Shown: positions 34,480 through 43,660 of the stretch, piece by piece
How positions within the stretch are numbered: the stretch's first letter is position 1
How the letters are laid out: every line of letters starts with the position of its first letter
Assembly (NCBI GenBank): GCA_017399765.1
Contig: JAFQBH010000021.1
Coordinates: forward strand, 1 to 64,000
Source: Oscillospiraceae bacterium
GTDB lineage: Bacteria > Bacillota > Clostridia > Oscillospirales > Ruminococcaceae
Reading direction: 5' to 3'
DNA length: 64,000 bases
Program-made: the position numbers and the translations under genes
Notes under the pieces: model-generated
Databases searched by the model: none
Told to the model about the DNA's origin: nothing
What the model saw: the letters and a program-made list of their open reading frames with translations, nothing else

Positions 34480-36099
34480 ATGGAATATATCATCAAAAAC
34501 GCAAAAATCGCAACAATGGACAGGGAAAATCCCTTCGCCGAAAGCGCAATAGTAAAAGACGGAAAATTCGCTTTCTGCGGCACTCTGGAAGATTCCGAAA
34601 AGCTCCTTTCCGCCGATGCAGAAACTCTTGATTGCGGCGGAAAGCTTGTTATCCCTTCCTTCAACGATTCCCATATGCACTATCTGCACTACGTTAAAAC
34701 AAAACTTTCCGTTGATCTTGAAGGAACCGTTTCCGTTGATGATATCGTCGGAAGAATGAGCACCGCCTTTGAGCATTTCGGCAGGGAAAGTGGGCTCTGG
34801 CTTGTTGGCGAAAGGTGGAACCAGGACTATTTCACCGAAGGTGAAAAACGTTTTCCCACCGCCGCCGACCTTGATAAGATAACTTCCGAATATCCGGTGC
34901 TCGTTATGAGAACCTGTTACCATGTGGGCGTGCTCAACACAAAAGGCATGATGCTCATGGGGCTTGATTCCGAAAAAGCGAAGGAACTCGGCGCTTTTTG
35001 CGAAGTTGACGAAAACGGAAACCCGAGCGGAGTAATCAAGGAAAACTATTTTGACGAAGTAAAATCGAAGCTTCCCTACCCCAATCTCGATATTCTTGTA
35101 AAGATGATGCTCGAAAGCCAGAACGACCTTTTTGAACAGGGCATAACCGCAGTTCAGTCCGACGACGTAAAATATGCTCCGGAAGGACATTCCTATGAAC
35201 TTCTCGAAGAACTTAAAAAAGCCTCCCTTGACGGAAGGTTAAAAGTTCACTATGCGGAGCAGGCTCTTTCCCAAACGAAAGCGGAGGTTGACGATTGGTT
35301 CGGTCATGAGCATTACAAAATGCGCGACGGAAGCTTTAAGGTGACCTGCCTTAAAATCCTTTCTGACGGAAGCCTCGGCGCAAGGACCGCTCTTCAAAAA
35401 GAGCCCTATGCGGACGACCCGACCACAAAAGGAATACAGATTTATACCCAGGACGAACTGAACTATATGGTTCTTGAGGCGCAGAAACGCAACGTTCCCG
35501 CCGCTATCCATGCAATCGGAACCGGCGCCATGGAAATGTGCCTTAACGCCATTGAAAACGCAAAGAATGCTTATCCGGAATATAATCCGCGCCACGCAAT
35601 CGTTCATTGCCAGATCACAAGCAAAGAGCAGGTGGAAAGACTTTGCCGCCTTGGAATAATGCCCCTTACCCAGCCGGTTTTCATAGATTACGATATGCAT
35701 ATCGTTTATGACAGGGTCGGAAAGGAACTTGCGGAAACTTCCTATGCCTGGAAGGATTATATGGACGGCGGCGTTCACGAAGCTTTCGGAACGGACTGCC
35801 CGGTCGAAAACTTCAAACCCATGCGCGGAATTTATTGCGCTGTCACAAGAAAAGACTGCAAGGGAAACGGTCCTTATCTTCCTGAGCAGGCGGTTTCCAT
35901 GTATGATGCGCTCTATGCCTATACCGCCGAAGGCTCTTACGTCAGCGAAGACGAAGATATCCGCGGAAAAATCAAAGCCGGAATGGAAGCGGATTTTGTC
36001 GTGCTCGACCGCAACCTTTTTGAAATTCCGGAAGAGGAAATCCTCGGCACAAAGGTGCTCGAAACTTATATCGGCGGCGAAAGAGTTTTCAAAAGATAA
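34480..36099 (+). CDS. YtcJ-like amidohydrolase
   Basis: A 539-residue metal-dependent hydrolase of the amidohydrolase superfamily (COG1574/PF07969). Motifs: the N-terminal beta-sandwich YIIKNAKIATMD...AIVKDGKF, the metal-binding PSFNDSHMHYLHY (HxH), ALQKEPYADD region, AIHAIGTGAMEMCL, and the C-terminal GKIKAGMEADFVVLDRNLFEI. The substrate of YtcJ-type enzymes is generally unknown (N-acyl or amide compounds). Monocistronic, closed by a bidirectional terminator. Confidence 0.92.
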   Translation: MEYIIKNAKIATMDRENPFAESAIVKDGKFAFCGTLEDSEKLLSADAETLDCGGKLVIPSFNDSHMHYLHYVKTKLSVDLEGTVSVDDIVGRMSTAFEHFGRESGLWLVGERWNQDYFTEGEKRFPTAADLDKITSEYPVLVMRTCYHVGVLNTKGMMLMGLDSEKAKELGAFCEVDENGNPSGVIKENYFDEVKSKLPYPNLDILVKMMLESQNDLFEQGITAVQSDDVKYAPEGHSYELLEELKKASLDGRLKVHYAEQALSQTKAEVDDWFGHEHYKMRDGSFKVTCLKILSDGSLGARTALQKEPYADDPTTKGIQIYTQDELNYMVLEAQKRNVPAAIHAIGTGAMEMCLNAIENAKNAYPEYNPRHAIVHCQITSKEQVERLCRLGIMPLTQPVFIDYDMHIVYDRVGKELAETSYAWKDYMDGGVHEAFGTDCPVENFKPMRGIYCAVTRKDCKGNGPYLPEQAVSMYDALYAYTAEGSYVSEDEDIRGKIKAGMEADFVVLDRNLFEIPEEEILGTKVLETYIGGERVFKR

Positions 36100-36103
36100 A
36101 ATA

Positions 36104-36131
36104 AAAAAACACCCGCGAGGGTGTTTTTTTT
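36104..36131 (+). terminator. Bidirectional terminator
   Basis: ACACCC and GGGTGT pair across GCGA with A/T-runs on both sides; ends both the amidohydrolase and the convergent lipid kinase gene. Confidence 0.85.
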
Positions 36132-37014
36132 ATTTTATCAGCTTGATTGCTGAATTCTTATTTTCTATGAGCACGCCGTCTGCGCCTTCCTCGAATTCGC
36201 CGTCAAGGCTCCAGCCGCCGGAAGGATTTTTGAGCACCGTGAGTTTTTCGCAGGAGAAAAATTCGATGAGCTCACATTCGGAATATTGCTTTGAAAGGAC
36301 CGCCTGGACGATTTTAGAAAGCTGCTGGGCATTTTCCGGACATCTTATGAGCATCACTTCAAAGCGTCCGTCGTTCATATCAACAACCTCGCTCGAAATA
36401 GTTAAAATTCCTCCGAGGGATGTCGAATTGCTTACCGCACCGAAGATATAGTTTCCTTCGTGCAGCTCTCCGTTCGCCTCAAAAGAAACATATTCCGGCT
36501 TAAGGTTTTTAAGATCGAGCCCTCCCTCAACGATATAAGCAAGATGCCCGACGATGTTTTTGAAACTCTGGGAAGTCGTATAGCTTGTTCTTGTAAAAGC
36601 GCCGAAGGAGGCAACATAGGTGAAAGGTCTTCCGCCGAAGGAACCAGCATCAAAAACGCTTTCGCTTCCTTTTGCAATATTCTGCGCCGCGGTTGGAATA
36701 TCGCCGGAAAGCCCGATACTTGCGGCAAAATCGTTGGTGCTTCCGCAGGGGATATAGCCAAGGGGCTTGTTTGCGCCGGAAAGATTTCCCGAAACAACTT
36801 CGTTAAAAGTTCCGTCGCCGCCGCAGGCAACGATAAGGTCAAAATCTTTTCCGTAAGTTTCCGCCCAAATTTTGGCGTCGCCTCTTTTGGTCGTCATCAT
36901 AAGAAAAACGTCATATCCGCCATCGGAAAGAGTTGAAACGATTTTTGGAGTATAAATTGCTCCAAGCCTCATTCCGGAAACCGGATTTATTATAAGCAAA
37001 AGCTTTTTCGGCAT
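36130..37014 (-). CDS. Diacylglycerol kinase family lipid kinase (YegS/DgkB-like)
   Basis: A 294-residue lipid kinase. N-terminal LLLIINPVSGM and the nucleotide-binding GGDGTFNEVVSGNL (about residues 61-74) followed by GYIPCGSTNDFAASIGL define the DAGK catalytic family; the C-terminal domain has the ISSEVVDMNDGRFEVMLIR and SLDGEFEEGADG motifs. Likely phosphorylates diacylglycerol for phospholipid recycling. Its start is 3 bp after the stop of the upstream small membrane protein gene. Confidence 0.92.
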   Translation of the reverse strand: MPKKLLLIINPVSGMRLGAIYTPKIVSTLSDGGYDVFLMMTTKRGDAKIWAETYGKDFDLIVACGGDGTFNEVVSGNLSGANKPLGYIPCGSTNDFAASIGLSGDIPTAAQNIAKGSESVFDAGSFGGRPFTYVASFGAFTRTSYTTSQSFKNIVGHLAYIVEGGLDLKNLKPEYVSFEANGELHEGNYIFGAVSNSTSLGGILTISSEVVDMNDGRFEVMLIRCPENAQQLSKIVQAVLSKQYSECELIEFFSCEKLTVLKNPSGGWSLDGEFEEGADGVLIENKNSAIKLIK

Positions 37015-37017
37015 TTT

Positions 37018-37416
37018 TTATACCTTCTTTACAAATCTTTCGGAACATTTCGGGCAGCGGATTTCAACTTTTCCGCGTCCTCGCGGAATACGGATTTTTT
37101 GTCCGCATTTCGGGCATTTAAAACGCTTATAGGTTTTTCTTTCCTCAAAATCCGCGCGTAAACCCACCCACCAATTTTTTGCTTTATACCAAAAAGTCAT
37201 GAACTTCTGGTTTTCCGCTCTGCGCTTTGCGTGATTTTTTGAAAGCGTTCTGAAAATCGCAATTCCGTAAAGAACAAGCGAAACCAGATAAAGAAGGCGG
37301 TAACGGGTGAAAACATACAGAACATAAAAAACAAATCCGCCGGCAACAAGCGCAAGGGAAAGCTGGTCGGTTCCGTATCTTCCGTACATAAATTCCCTTA
37401 ATTTCTGCATTATCAT
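37018..37416 (-). CDS. Hypothetical membrane protein with zinc ribbon
   Basis: A 132-residue protein: two transmembrane helices (about 18-58), a basic linker and a C-terminal zinc ribbon (FKCPKCGQKIRIPRG...IRCPKCSERF). Similar small proteins occur widely in Clostridia but without an assigned role. Cotranscribed with the lipid kinase gene. Confidence 0.78.
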   Translation of the reverse strand: MIMQKLREFMYGRYGTDQLSLALVAGGFVFYVLYVFTRYRLLYLVSLVLYGIAIFRTLSKNHAKRRAENQKFMTFWYKAKNWWVGLRADFEERKTYKRFKCPKCGQKIRIPRGRGKVEIRCPKCSERFVKKV

Positions 37417-37561
37417 AATGAATATCTTCCTTTATAGTTTTATATAATTATTTTACCATGGATATTTTTTACAATGGTTAACGAATTATAAACTTTTTGG
37501 ACGGTGATTATGGACAGAAGTTCAATTAAGTGTTATAATATTTTCTGCAAAATTTATGCCC

Positions 37562-37638
37562 GGAGGCATAGCTCAGCTGGTCAGAGCGTTCGCCTCACAC
37601 GCGAGAGGTCCACGGTTCGAGCCCGTGTGTCTCCACCA
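37562..37638 (+). tRNA. tRNA-Val(CAC)
   Basis: A complete 77-nt cloverleaf with encoded CCA. Acceptor GGAGGCA/TGTCTCC, D arm GCTC/GAGC, anticodon stem TTCGC/GCGAG around CTCACAC (anticodon CAC, reading GTG), T arm CACGG/CCGTG with TTCGAGC. It stands alone before a hairpin terminator. Confidence 0.96.
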
Positions 37639-37646
37639 AAATACGG

Positions 37647-37684
37647 AAAAAGCTGATAATCATGCGGATTATCAGCTTTTTTCT
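37647..37684 (+). terminator. Terminator after tRNA-Val
   Basis: AAAAGCTGATAATC and GATTATCAGCTTTT pair across ATGCG, followed by TTTCTTTC. Confidence 0.85.
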
Positions 37685-37753
37685 TTCAGGTAATTGAACA
37701 CAAAGCAAAGCAGTGCTATACTTGAAGCAGAATTTTTTAAAGGAGATGACGCA

Positions 37754-39577
37754 ATGCCGCCTGTGAATCCGCGCGGATTTCTTACCGAAGAAGAAAAAGA
37801 AAATATGCCTAAAGTAACTCCCGCGCTTTTAAAACGAATTCTCGGATATCTTACGCCCTATTGGTCAAAATTCCTGCTTGTCTTTGCGACCATTCTTGTT
37901 TCCTCGGTTCTCGGTCTTTTGCCAAGCATAATCACCGGCCGCATAGTTGATGAAGCTCTTGTCGGAAAAGATATGGCGCTTCTCATAAATCTTCTCTTGC
38001 TTGCGCTTGCAACGCTGATTTCTTCCCAGCTTGTAACGGTTCTTACCAATTATCTCAACGCCTGGATAAGCCAGCACATTGTTTTTGATATGAAGAACCA
38101 GATGTATGCCCATCTTCAGAAAATGAGCCATGCGTTTTTCACAAGCGAACATCAGGGCGATATCATAACCCGAATGAACACCGACGTAAGCGGCGTTTCA
38201 ACCGTTATTTCCACCACCCTGAGCAACATCCTCAGCAACGTTGCAACCGTTATAACAACTCTTGTGGCTCTTTTCGGAATGGACGTTAAAATGGCTGTGG
38301 TCGGAATACTTGTTATCCCTCTTTTAATTGCTCCAACCCGCTCTGCCGGACGCACCAGATGGAAGCTCCTTTCTGAAAGCCAGGCAAAAAATGACGAAAT
38401 GAACCAGCTTATAAACGAAACTTTAAGCGTAAGCGGTTCCCTACTCACAAAACTTTTCACCCGTGAAGAAAGTGAATACGAGCGTTTTGTAAAGGTCAAT
38501 AAAGAGGTAACCGATCTCGGACTTAAAGAACAGCTAAGCGGCAGAGCCTTTCGGATGATGATGGGAATTTTCACCCAGCTTGGCCCTCTTCTTATCTATT
38601 TTGCCGGCGGATATTTTATAATCGCCATGGGCGATTCCTCTCTCACCGTCGGTACCATAACCGCAATGGTCGCTCTTGTTAACCGACTTTACAGACCGGT
38701 TGAATCTCTCCTCAACATCCAGGTGGATTTTACCCGAAGCCTTGCGCTTTTTACCAGAATCTTTGATTATTTTGACAGAGAAGTTGAAATAACTTCTCCA
38801 AAGAATCCCAAACGACCCGACCTTAAAAATGCGGACATTGTTTTTGAACACGTCCGTTTCGGCTATACCGAAGATACCGAAATTCTTCATGACATAAACT
38901 TCACCGTAAAATCCGGCGAAATGGCCGCAATAGTTGGTCCCAGCGGAAGCGGAAAATCCACCGTTATCAATTTTATCCCAAGGCTTTGGGACGTTGACGG
39001 CGGAAAAGTAACCATCGGCGGAGTTGACGTTCAGGATTTTGACCTTAAATATCTGCGCGAACAAATTGGCATGGTTTCTCAGGATACCTATCTTTTCAAC
39101 GGAACCATTCGGGAAAACCTGCTTTATGCAAAACCCGACGCAACTCAGGAAGAACTTGAAGATGCCTGCAAAGCCGCCTTTATCCATGATTTCATCGTAA
39201 GCCAGCCAAACGGTTACGAAACTTCCGTAGGCAACCGCGGACTTAAGCTTTCCGGCGGCGAAAAACAGCGCCTTTCAATCGCAAGGGTAATCCTCAAAAA
39301 CCCGACCATTCTCATCCTTGACGAAGCAACTTCCGCTCTCGACTCAATTTCCGAAAGTGCTATTCAGGACGCTCTCGAAATGCTTATGAAAGACCGCACA
39401 AGCATTGTTATTGCACATAGGCTTTCGACCATTATGGAAGCGGATAAAATCCTCGCCCTTTCCGACGGCGTTATCGCCCAATGCGGAAAACACGAAGAGC
39501 TTCTTGAGCAGGGCGGGATTTATAAACAGCTTTTCGATACCCAGTTCGGAAGAATGGTTCCCGAAGAAAACAAATAA
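37754..39577 (+). CDS. ABC transporter ATP-binding/permease protein
   Basis: A 607-residue half-transporter of the MsbA/multidrug exporter type: six transmembrane helices (about 40-330) and an ATPase domain with Walker A GPSGSGKST, signature LSGGE, Walker B ILILDEATSALD and H-loop AHRLST. The ATG at 37754 follows AAGGAG; an in-frame ATG at 37694 lacks a ribosome site. Single gene, so a homodimer is likely. Substrate unknown. Confidence 0.94.
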   Translation: MPPVNPRGFLTEEEKENMPKVTPALLKRILGYLTPYWSKFLLVFATILVSSVLGLLPSIITGRIVDEALVGKDMALLINLLLLALATLISSQLVTVLTNYLNAWISQHIVFDMKNQMYAHLQKMSHAFFTSEHQGDIITRMNTDVSGVSTVISTTLSNILSNVATVITTLVALFGMDVKMAVVGILVIPLLIAPTRSAGRTRWKLLSESQAKNDEMNQLINETLSVSGSLLTKLFTREESEYERFVKVNKEVTDLGLKEQLSGRAFRMMMGIFTQLGPLLIYFAGGYFIIAMGDSSLTVGTITAMVALVNRLYRPVESLLNIQVDFTRSLALFTRIFDYFDREVEITSPKNPKRPDLKNADIVFEHVRFGYTEDTEILHDINFTVKSGEMAAIVGPSGSGKSTVINFIPRLWDVDGGKVTIGGVDVQDFDLKYLREQIGMVSQDTYLFNGTIRENLLYAKPDATQEELEDACKAAFIHDFIVSQPNGYETSVGNRGLKLSGGEKQRLSIARVILKNPTILILDEATSALDSISESAIQDALEMLMKDRTSIVIAHRLSTIMEADKILALSDGVIAQCGKHEELLEQGGIYKQLFDTQFGRMVPEENK

Positions 39578-39583
39578 ACCAAA

Positions 39584-39619
39584 AACACTCTTCGCAATTT
39601 TTGCGAAGAGTGTTTTTTT
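39584..39619 (+). terminator. Terminator after the ABC exporter
   Basis: AACACTCTTCGCAA (39584-39597) pairs perfectly with TTGCGAAGAGTGTT (39601-39614), followed by T7. Confidence 0.9.
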
Positions 39620-39674
39620 ATGGCGGAAAAAGTGATATAATAATTTTATATTTTTTCGGAAAGGCGGTGATTGA

Positions 39675-40376
39675 TTGAAAACCGATTTTTTAAAAGGAAT
39701 CCGTGACGGAATTCCGATTTGTCTTGGATATCTTTCCGTTTCGTTCGGTTTCGGAATTCTTGCCGTCGGACTCGGTCTTTCAATTCTTTCCGCCGTTGGA
39801 ATTTCGCTTACCAACCTTACTTCCGCAGGACAGGTTGCCGGGGTCGGAATAATTGCCGCCGGAGGAAGCCTTATCGAAATGGCTCTTACTCAGCTTGTAA
39901 TAAATATCCGCTATTCCCTTATGGGAATTTCCCTTTCCCAAAAGCTTGACGGAAGTTTTAACACAATGCACCGCATGATCGCTTCCTTCGGAATCACGGA
40001 CGAAATTTTTGCCGTTGCGGTTTCGCAAAAATCCGTTTCGCCTTTTTATATGTACGGGCTTACCGTGATTTCCGCTCTGGGCTGGGTTTCTGGAACATTC
40101 CTCGGCGCCGCCGCAGGAAACATTCTTCCGCCTTCCCTTTCGGGCGCAATGGGGATCGTTCTTTACGGAATGTTCCTTGCAATAATAATCCCTCCGGCGA
40201 AGAAGGAAAAAGGCGTGCTCGTTGCTGTGCTCATTGCCGCTTTTTTGAGCACCATTTTTGAATTTGTGCTCAAATCCGTTTCCGGCGGATTTGCAATAAT
40301 AATCTGTTCGGTAATTTCCGCTGCTGTCTGTGCCGTTCTTTTCCCTGTTTCGGAAGAAAAGGAGGCGGAAGAATGA
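39675..40376 (+). CDS. azlC: AzlC family branched-chain amino acid exporter subunit
   Basis: A 233-residue membrane protein of the AzlC/YgaZ family (GIRDGIPICLGYLSVSFGFGILAV, NIRYSLMGISLSQKL, FGITDEIFAVAV). With the small partner AzlD it exports branched-chain amino acids or analogues. The start is TTG with AAAGGCGGTGA upstream. The stop overlaps the start of azlD by 4 bp. Confidence 0.93.
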   Translation: MKTDFLKGIRDGIPICLGYLSVSFGFGILAVGLGLSILSAVGISLTNLTSAGQVAGVGIIAAGGSLIEMALTQLVINIRYSLMGISLSQKLDGSFNTMHRMIASFGITDEIFAVAVSQKSVSPFYMYGLTVISALGWVSGTFLGAAAGNILPPSLSGAMGIVLYGMFLAIIIPPAKKEKGVLVAVLIAAFLSTIFEFVLKSVSGGFAIIICSVISAAVCAVLFPVSEEKEAEE

Positions 40377-40672
40377 GCGTTATTATTTATATTGCCGTTA
40401 TGGCCGGGGTGACCTATCTTATTCGAATGATCCCGTTCACCCTTTTCCGGAAAAAGATAAAATCGACCTTTTTCCGAAGCTTTCTTTATTACATTCCCTA
40501 TGCGGTTTTAAGCGCAATTACAATTCCGGCAATTTTTTATTCCACCGGAAACATCACAACTTCCGTCATCGGAACGGTTGTTGCCGTTGCTCTTGCCTAT
40601 TTCAAGCTTCCGCTTATCGTTGTTGCACTTGCGGCTTCCGCCGCGGCTTTTATTTTTGGTTTGTTCATTTAA
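40373..40672 (+). CDS. azlD: AzlD family small subunit
   Basis: A 99-residue protein with about four hydrophobic segments, beginning with the AzlD pattern MAGVTYLIRMIPFTLFRKKI. Works with AzlC as the second subunit of the exporter; the ATGA overlap supports 1:1 translation. A hairpin follows. Confidence 0.92.
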   Translation: MSVIIYIAVMAGVTYLIRMIPFTLFRKKIKSTFFRSFLYYIPYAVLSAITIPAIFYSTGNITTSVIGTVVAVALAYFKLPLIVVALAASAAAFIFGLFI

Positions 40673-40674
40673 AA

Positions 40675-40703
40675 AAAGCCTTCGCTTTGCGAAGGCTTTT
40701 CTT
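40675..40703 (+). terminator. Bidirectional terminator
   Basis: AAAGCCTTCGC pairs with GCGAAGGCTTT across TTT; shared by azlD and the convergent ECF gene. Confidence 0.88.
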
Positions 40704-40704
40704 T

Positions 40705-41286
40705 TTATATTTTTTCAGGCTTTGCTTTTTCCTCAATACGAATGTTTTTTCCGAAAGGGACAAGGTGGGTTTTATCAAGGGCAAGCATAAGCGACGGAAT
40801 AAAAACAAGCTGGAGTATAATTCCCGGTATGGCGTTGATAAACGCCCTTGTAACAAACATTGTGAATGTAAGGCCGTTATCTCCAAAACCAATCAAAGCC
40901 GCCATAGCGAGCCCCCAAACGGCTCTTCCGCCTATCATGGCCGCAAACATACAGCGATAGAGGGATTTTATGCAGTGCCAGCGGGCATTTTCATACATGA
41001 ATCCTACGATAAAACCATAGGCGGCAAGTTCAAAAGCCATTGCCGCAGCATCGGGAAACATCGGCGGCATTGTAAAAATTGCGGAACGCATAAGCGGCAT
41101 TATAAAGCCAACGACTGCGCCGTATCTTCCGCCGCAGATTAATCCGCAAAGGAACACCGGAATATGCATCGGAAGAAGCATACTTCCTATCTGCGGGATC
41201 TGGCCGGTTACAAAAGGAAGAACCATTCCGCAGGCAAGGAACATTGCGCAAAGAACGATTTTTCTGATATAATTCATTTTTTCCAT
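40705..41286 (-). CDS. ECF transporter S component (PF12822-like)
   Basis: A 193-residue membrane protein with about six helices resembling substrate-specific components of energy-coupling-factor vitamin transporters: MLLPMHIPVFLCGLICGGRYGAVVGFIMPL and FPDAAAMAFELAAYGFIVGF. The ATG at 41286 follows AAAGGAGG; a longer in-frame extension has no ribosome site. The A1, A2 and T subunits are not nearby, so it should share an energising module encoded elsewhere. The vitamin cannot be told. Confidence 0.85.
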   Translation of the reverse strand: MEKMNYIRKIVLCAMFLACGMVLPFVTGQIPQIGSMLLPMHIPVFLCGLICGGRYGAVVGFIMPLMRSAIFTMPPMFPDAAAMAFELAAYGFIVGFMYENARWHCIKSLYRCMFAAMIGGRAVWGLAMAALIGFGDNGLTFTMFVTRAFINAIPGIILQLVFIPSLMLALDKTHLVPFGKNIRIEEKAKPEKI

Positions 41287-41482
41287 AAAACCGCCTCCTT
41301 TTATGGTTTCGATTATAACACCATTTTTTCCGTTTTCGTAGTGGTTTTTATCATTTTCGGCAAATGGCACAACAAATTTTTAAATTTTATTAAAACCGCA
41401 TTAATTTCTTTTAAAAATTATATAAAAACAAAAACTTTTGTGGTAAAATAAGTTATATCTTTTTTTGCAAAGGAATTTTTTA

Positions 41483-41947
41483 ATGGATTGGTTTTTTGAT
41501 TTTATTTCCAACAAGTTTTTTATAACCGCCGTTGTTTCCTGGACCGTTGCCCAGGTGCTGAAAGTTTTTATTTATGCCATTATAAATAAAAGCTGGGATT
41601 TTTCCCGCCTTTTCGGCGACGGCGGAATGCCAAGCGGACATTCCGCAACGGTTTCTTCCCTTGCGGCAATTTCCGCCCTTACCTATGGTTTCGGCTCTTT
41701 TGAATTTGCAATAAGCGGCATCCTTGCGATAATCGTTTGTCACGATGCCATGGGCGTTCGCCTTGAAGCCGGAAAACACGCAAAACTTCTTAACATTCTT
41801 GTGGATTCCTTTGAAAAATTTTCGAAAAACGAACTTCCGGAAGTTGTTCTTAAAGAATTTGTCGGGCACACCCCTCTTCAGGTAATAAGCGGCATTATTC
41901 TTGGAATCCTTTGCGCTTTCGGAATGCATTTTCTTATTTTTGCTTAA
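41483..41947 (+). CDS. Divergent PAP2 family protein
   Basis: A 154-residue membrane protein of the YuiD/COG1963 type, related to PAP2 phosphatases. It retains GMPSGHSATVSSLAA and the late motif CHDAMGVRLEAGKHAKLLN. Probably a lipid phosphate phosphatase, though the group is experimentally poorly known. The ATG at 41483 follows AAAGGA. The AKR gene follows 12 bp later. Confidence 0.9.
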   Translation: MDWFFDFISNKFFITAVVSWTVAQVLKVFIYAIINKSWDFSRLFGDGGMPSGHSATVSSLAAISALTYGFGSFEFAISGILAIIVCHDAMGVRLEAGKHAKLLNILVDSFEKFSKNELPEVVLKEFVGHTPLQVISGIILGILCAFGMHFLIFA

Positions 41948-41959
41948 AAGAGGTTCTTT

Positions 41960-43060
41960 ATGACAAAGCTTGGTTTCGGTTTTTTGCGGCTTCCGCTTTT
42001 GGATAAAAAAGATGAGCACAGCGTTGATTACGCCGTGCTCAATTTTATGGTGGATAAATTCATCGAAAAAGGCGGAAGATATTTCGACACCGCTTTTACA
42101 TATCTCGGCGGCGCTTCGGAAGAAGCAATACGCCTTTCCCTTTCCGAAAGATATCCGAGAGAAAAATTCATCCTTGCTGATAAACTTCCAAGCTGGCTTA
42201 TCCGAAATAAGGACGATTGCGGAAAAATTTTTGAAAAACAGCTTTCTCTCTGCGGTGTTGATTTTTTCGACGTTTATATGCTCCATTGGCTCAACGAAAC
42301 GAACTATATAACCGCGGAAACCTTCGGAGAATTTGAATTTATTGAAAAGCTGAAATCCGAGGGAAAGGTTTTGAAAACCGGTTTTTCCTTTCACGACAGC
42401 CCGGAGCTTCTTGAAAAAATTCTTATAAAACATCCGGAAATAGATTGCGTCCAGCTTCAGATAAACTATCTGGATTGGGAAAGTCCCGCCTTCCGCGCAA
42501 GGGAATGTTACGAGGTTGCCGAAAAATTCGGCAAGGAAATCATCGTTATGGAACCGGTTAAGGGCGGAACTCTTTTGAATCTTCCGCCGGAGGCAAAAGA
42601 AGTTTTTTCCGAAAAATTCAGTTTTTCCGAAGCTTCAGCGGCAATACGTTTTGCGGAAAGTCTTCCTTCTGTAACAACCGTTCTCAGCGGAATGAACAGT
42701 CCCGAACAGATCGATGAAAACGCCGAAGAATTTTCTCCCCTTTCAGAAACCGAATTTTCAGAACTTATGGAAATTGCAAAAATCATCCGTTCAAAAACCG
42801 CCGTTCCCTGCACCGGCTGTTCCTATTGCACCGGAAACTGTCCTTTGCAAATTCCGATTCCCCGTTATTTTGAAGTTTATAACGAATATTGCAGAAATCC
42901 CGGCGAAGATTGGAAAATCGAGCATGCATATTCAAATCTTACAAGAAGTTTTTCAAGACCTTCGGACTGCCTTCGCTGCAGAATTTGCGAGCAAAACTGT
43001 CCGCAGAAAATAAGCATTGTTGAAACTTTGCAGAAAGTTTCGAGAACATTCGGATATTAA
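41960..43060 (+). CDS. Aldo/keto reductase with C-terminal ferredoxin domain
   Basis: A 366-residue oxidoreductase. Residues 1-260 form an aldo/keto reductase barrel (GFLRLPL, GGRYFDTAFTYLGG with the catalytic Asp/Tyr, DVYMLHWL with His, VMEPVKGGTLL). The C-terminus carries two 4Fe-4S motifs (CTGCSYCTGNCP and CLRCRICEQNCP). This fusion is typical of anaerobes and implies electron exchange with ferredoxin rather than, or as well as, NADPH. Substrate unknown. Confidence 0.93.
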   Translation: MTKLGFGFLRLPLLDKKDEHSVDYAVLNFMVDKFIEKGGRYFDTAFTYLGGASEEAIRLSLSERYPREKFILADKLPSWLIRNKDDCGKIFEKQLSLCGVDFFDVYMLHWLNETNYITAETFGEFEFIEKLKSEGKVLKTGFSFHDSPELLEKILIKHPEIDCVQLQINYLDWESPAFRARECYEVAEKFGKEIIVMEPVKGGTLLNLPPEAKEVFSEKFSFSEASAAIRFAESLPSVTTVLSGMNSPEQIDENAEEFSPLSETEFSELMEIAKIIRSKTAVPCTGCSYCTGNCPLQIPIPRYFEVYNEYCRNPGEDWKIEHAYSNLTRSFSRPSDCLRCRICEQNCPQKISIVETLQKVSRTFGY

Positions 43061-43062
43061 AA

Positions 43063-43089
43063 AACGCCTGCAAAGCAGGCGTTTTTTAA
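43063..43089 (+). terminator. Terminator after the aldo/keto reductase
   Basis: AACGCCTGC pairs with GCAGGCGTT across AAA, with T-runs on both strands; may also serve the convergent deformylase gene. Confidence 0.88.
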
Positions 43090-43133
43090 TACCATTTGTA
43101 ATAATCTTTATTTTTTCGACAAAAAGTAATTTT

Positions 43134-43544
43134 TTAAATCAAAATTCCGTTGCAGTGGTCAATTTCATGCTGGATTATCTGGGCAGTAAATCCGAAGAAT
43201 TTTCCGGTTCGGGGCTTAAAATCCATATCAAAATATTTGACCGTTATAAACTGAAAACGCTTTGTTTTTCGGATTCCCGCAAGGGAAAGGCAACCTTCCT
43301 CCGCTTCATATTCGCCGGATTTCTGTGTGATTTCCGGATTCAGCATCGTCATATATGTTCCGTTATTATCAAAAACAATTATGCGTTTTCTTACGCCTAT
43401 CATATTCGCCGCCATTCCGACGCAGCCTTCGCGGTTCGCAAAAAGCGTTTCCAAAAGGTCTTTTGCAATCTGTAAATCCGCGGCGGTGGCTTTTTCGGAT
43501 TTTTGCGCAAGGAACATGGGATCATGTACTATCGGTTTTATCAA
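43134..43544 (-). CDS. Peptide deformylase-like protein
   Basis: A 136-residue protein of the deformylase fold. Motif 2 is EEGCLSL and motif 3 is QHEIDHCNGIL, so the Cys and two His metal ligands and the catalytic Glu are present. Motif 1, normally GxGLAAxQ, reads VGMAANMIG, with Met at the Gln position. The TTG at 43544 follows GGAGGG; a longer in-frame ATG at 43622 lacks a ribosome site and overlaps the ggt terminator. It may be a second, variant deformylase. Confidence 0.85.
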   Translation of the reverse strand: MIKPIVHDPMFLAQKSEKATAADLQIAKDLLETLFANREGCVGMAANMIGVRKRIIVFDNNGTYMTMLNPEITQKSGEYEAEEGCLSLAGIRKTKRFQFITVKYFDMDFKPRTGKFFGFTAQIIQHEIDHCNGILI

Positions 43545-43600
43545 GATAAATCCCTCCAATCTGATACAATTATACTTTAAACAAAATTTTATATCAACAA

Positions 43601-43640
43601 AAAACTTCCTCAGCGGCTTCATGGTCGCTGAGGAAGTTTT
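43601..43640 (-). terminator. Terminator of the opp-ggt operon
   Basis: A 15-bp perfect stem (43601-43615 with 43626-43640), with a T-run on the minus strand. Confidence 0.92.
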
Positions 43641-43660
43641 TATGAGGAAAAGAGAAATTA

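Noticed and set aside
41287-41482. A riboswitch ahead of the ECF S-component gene
   Set aside because: No known aptamer pattern could be recognised in the AT-rich leader.
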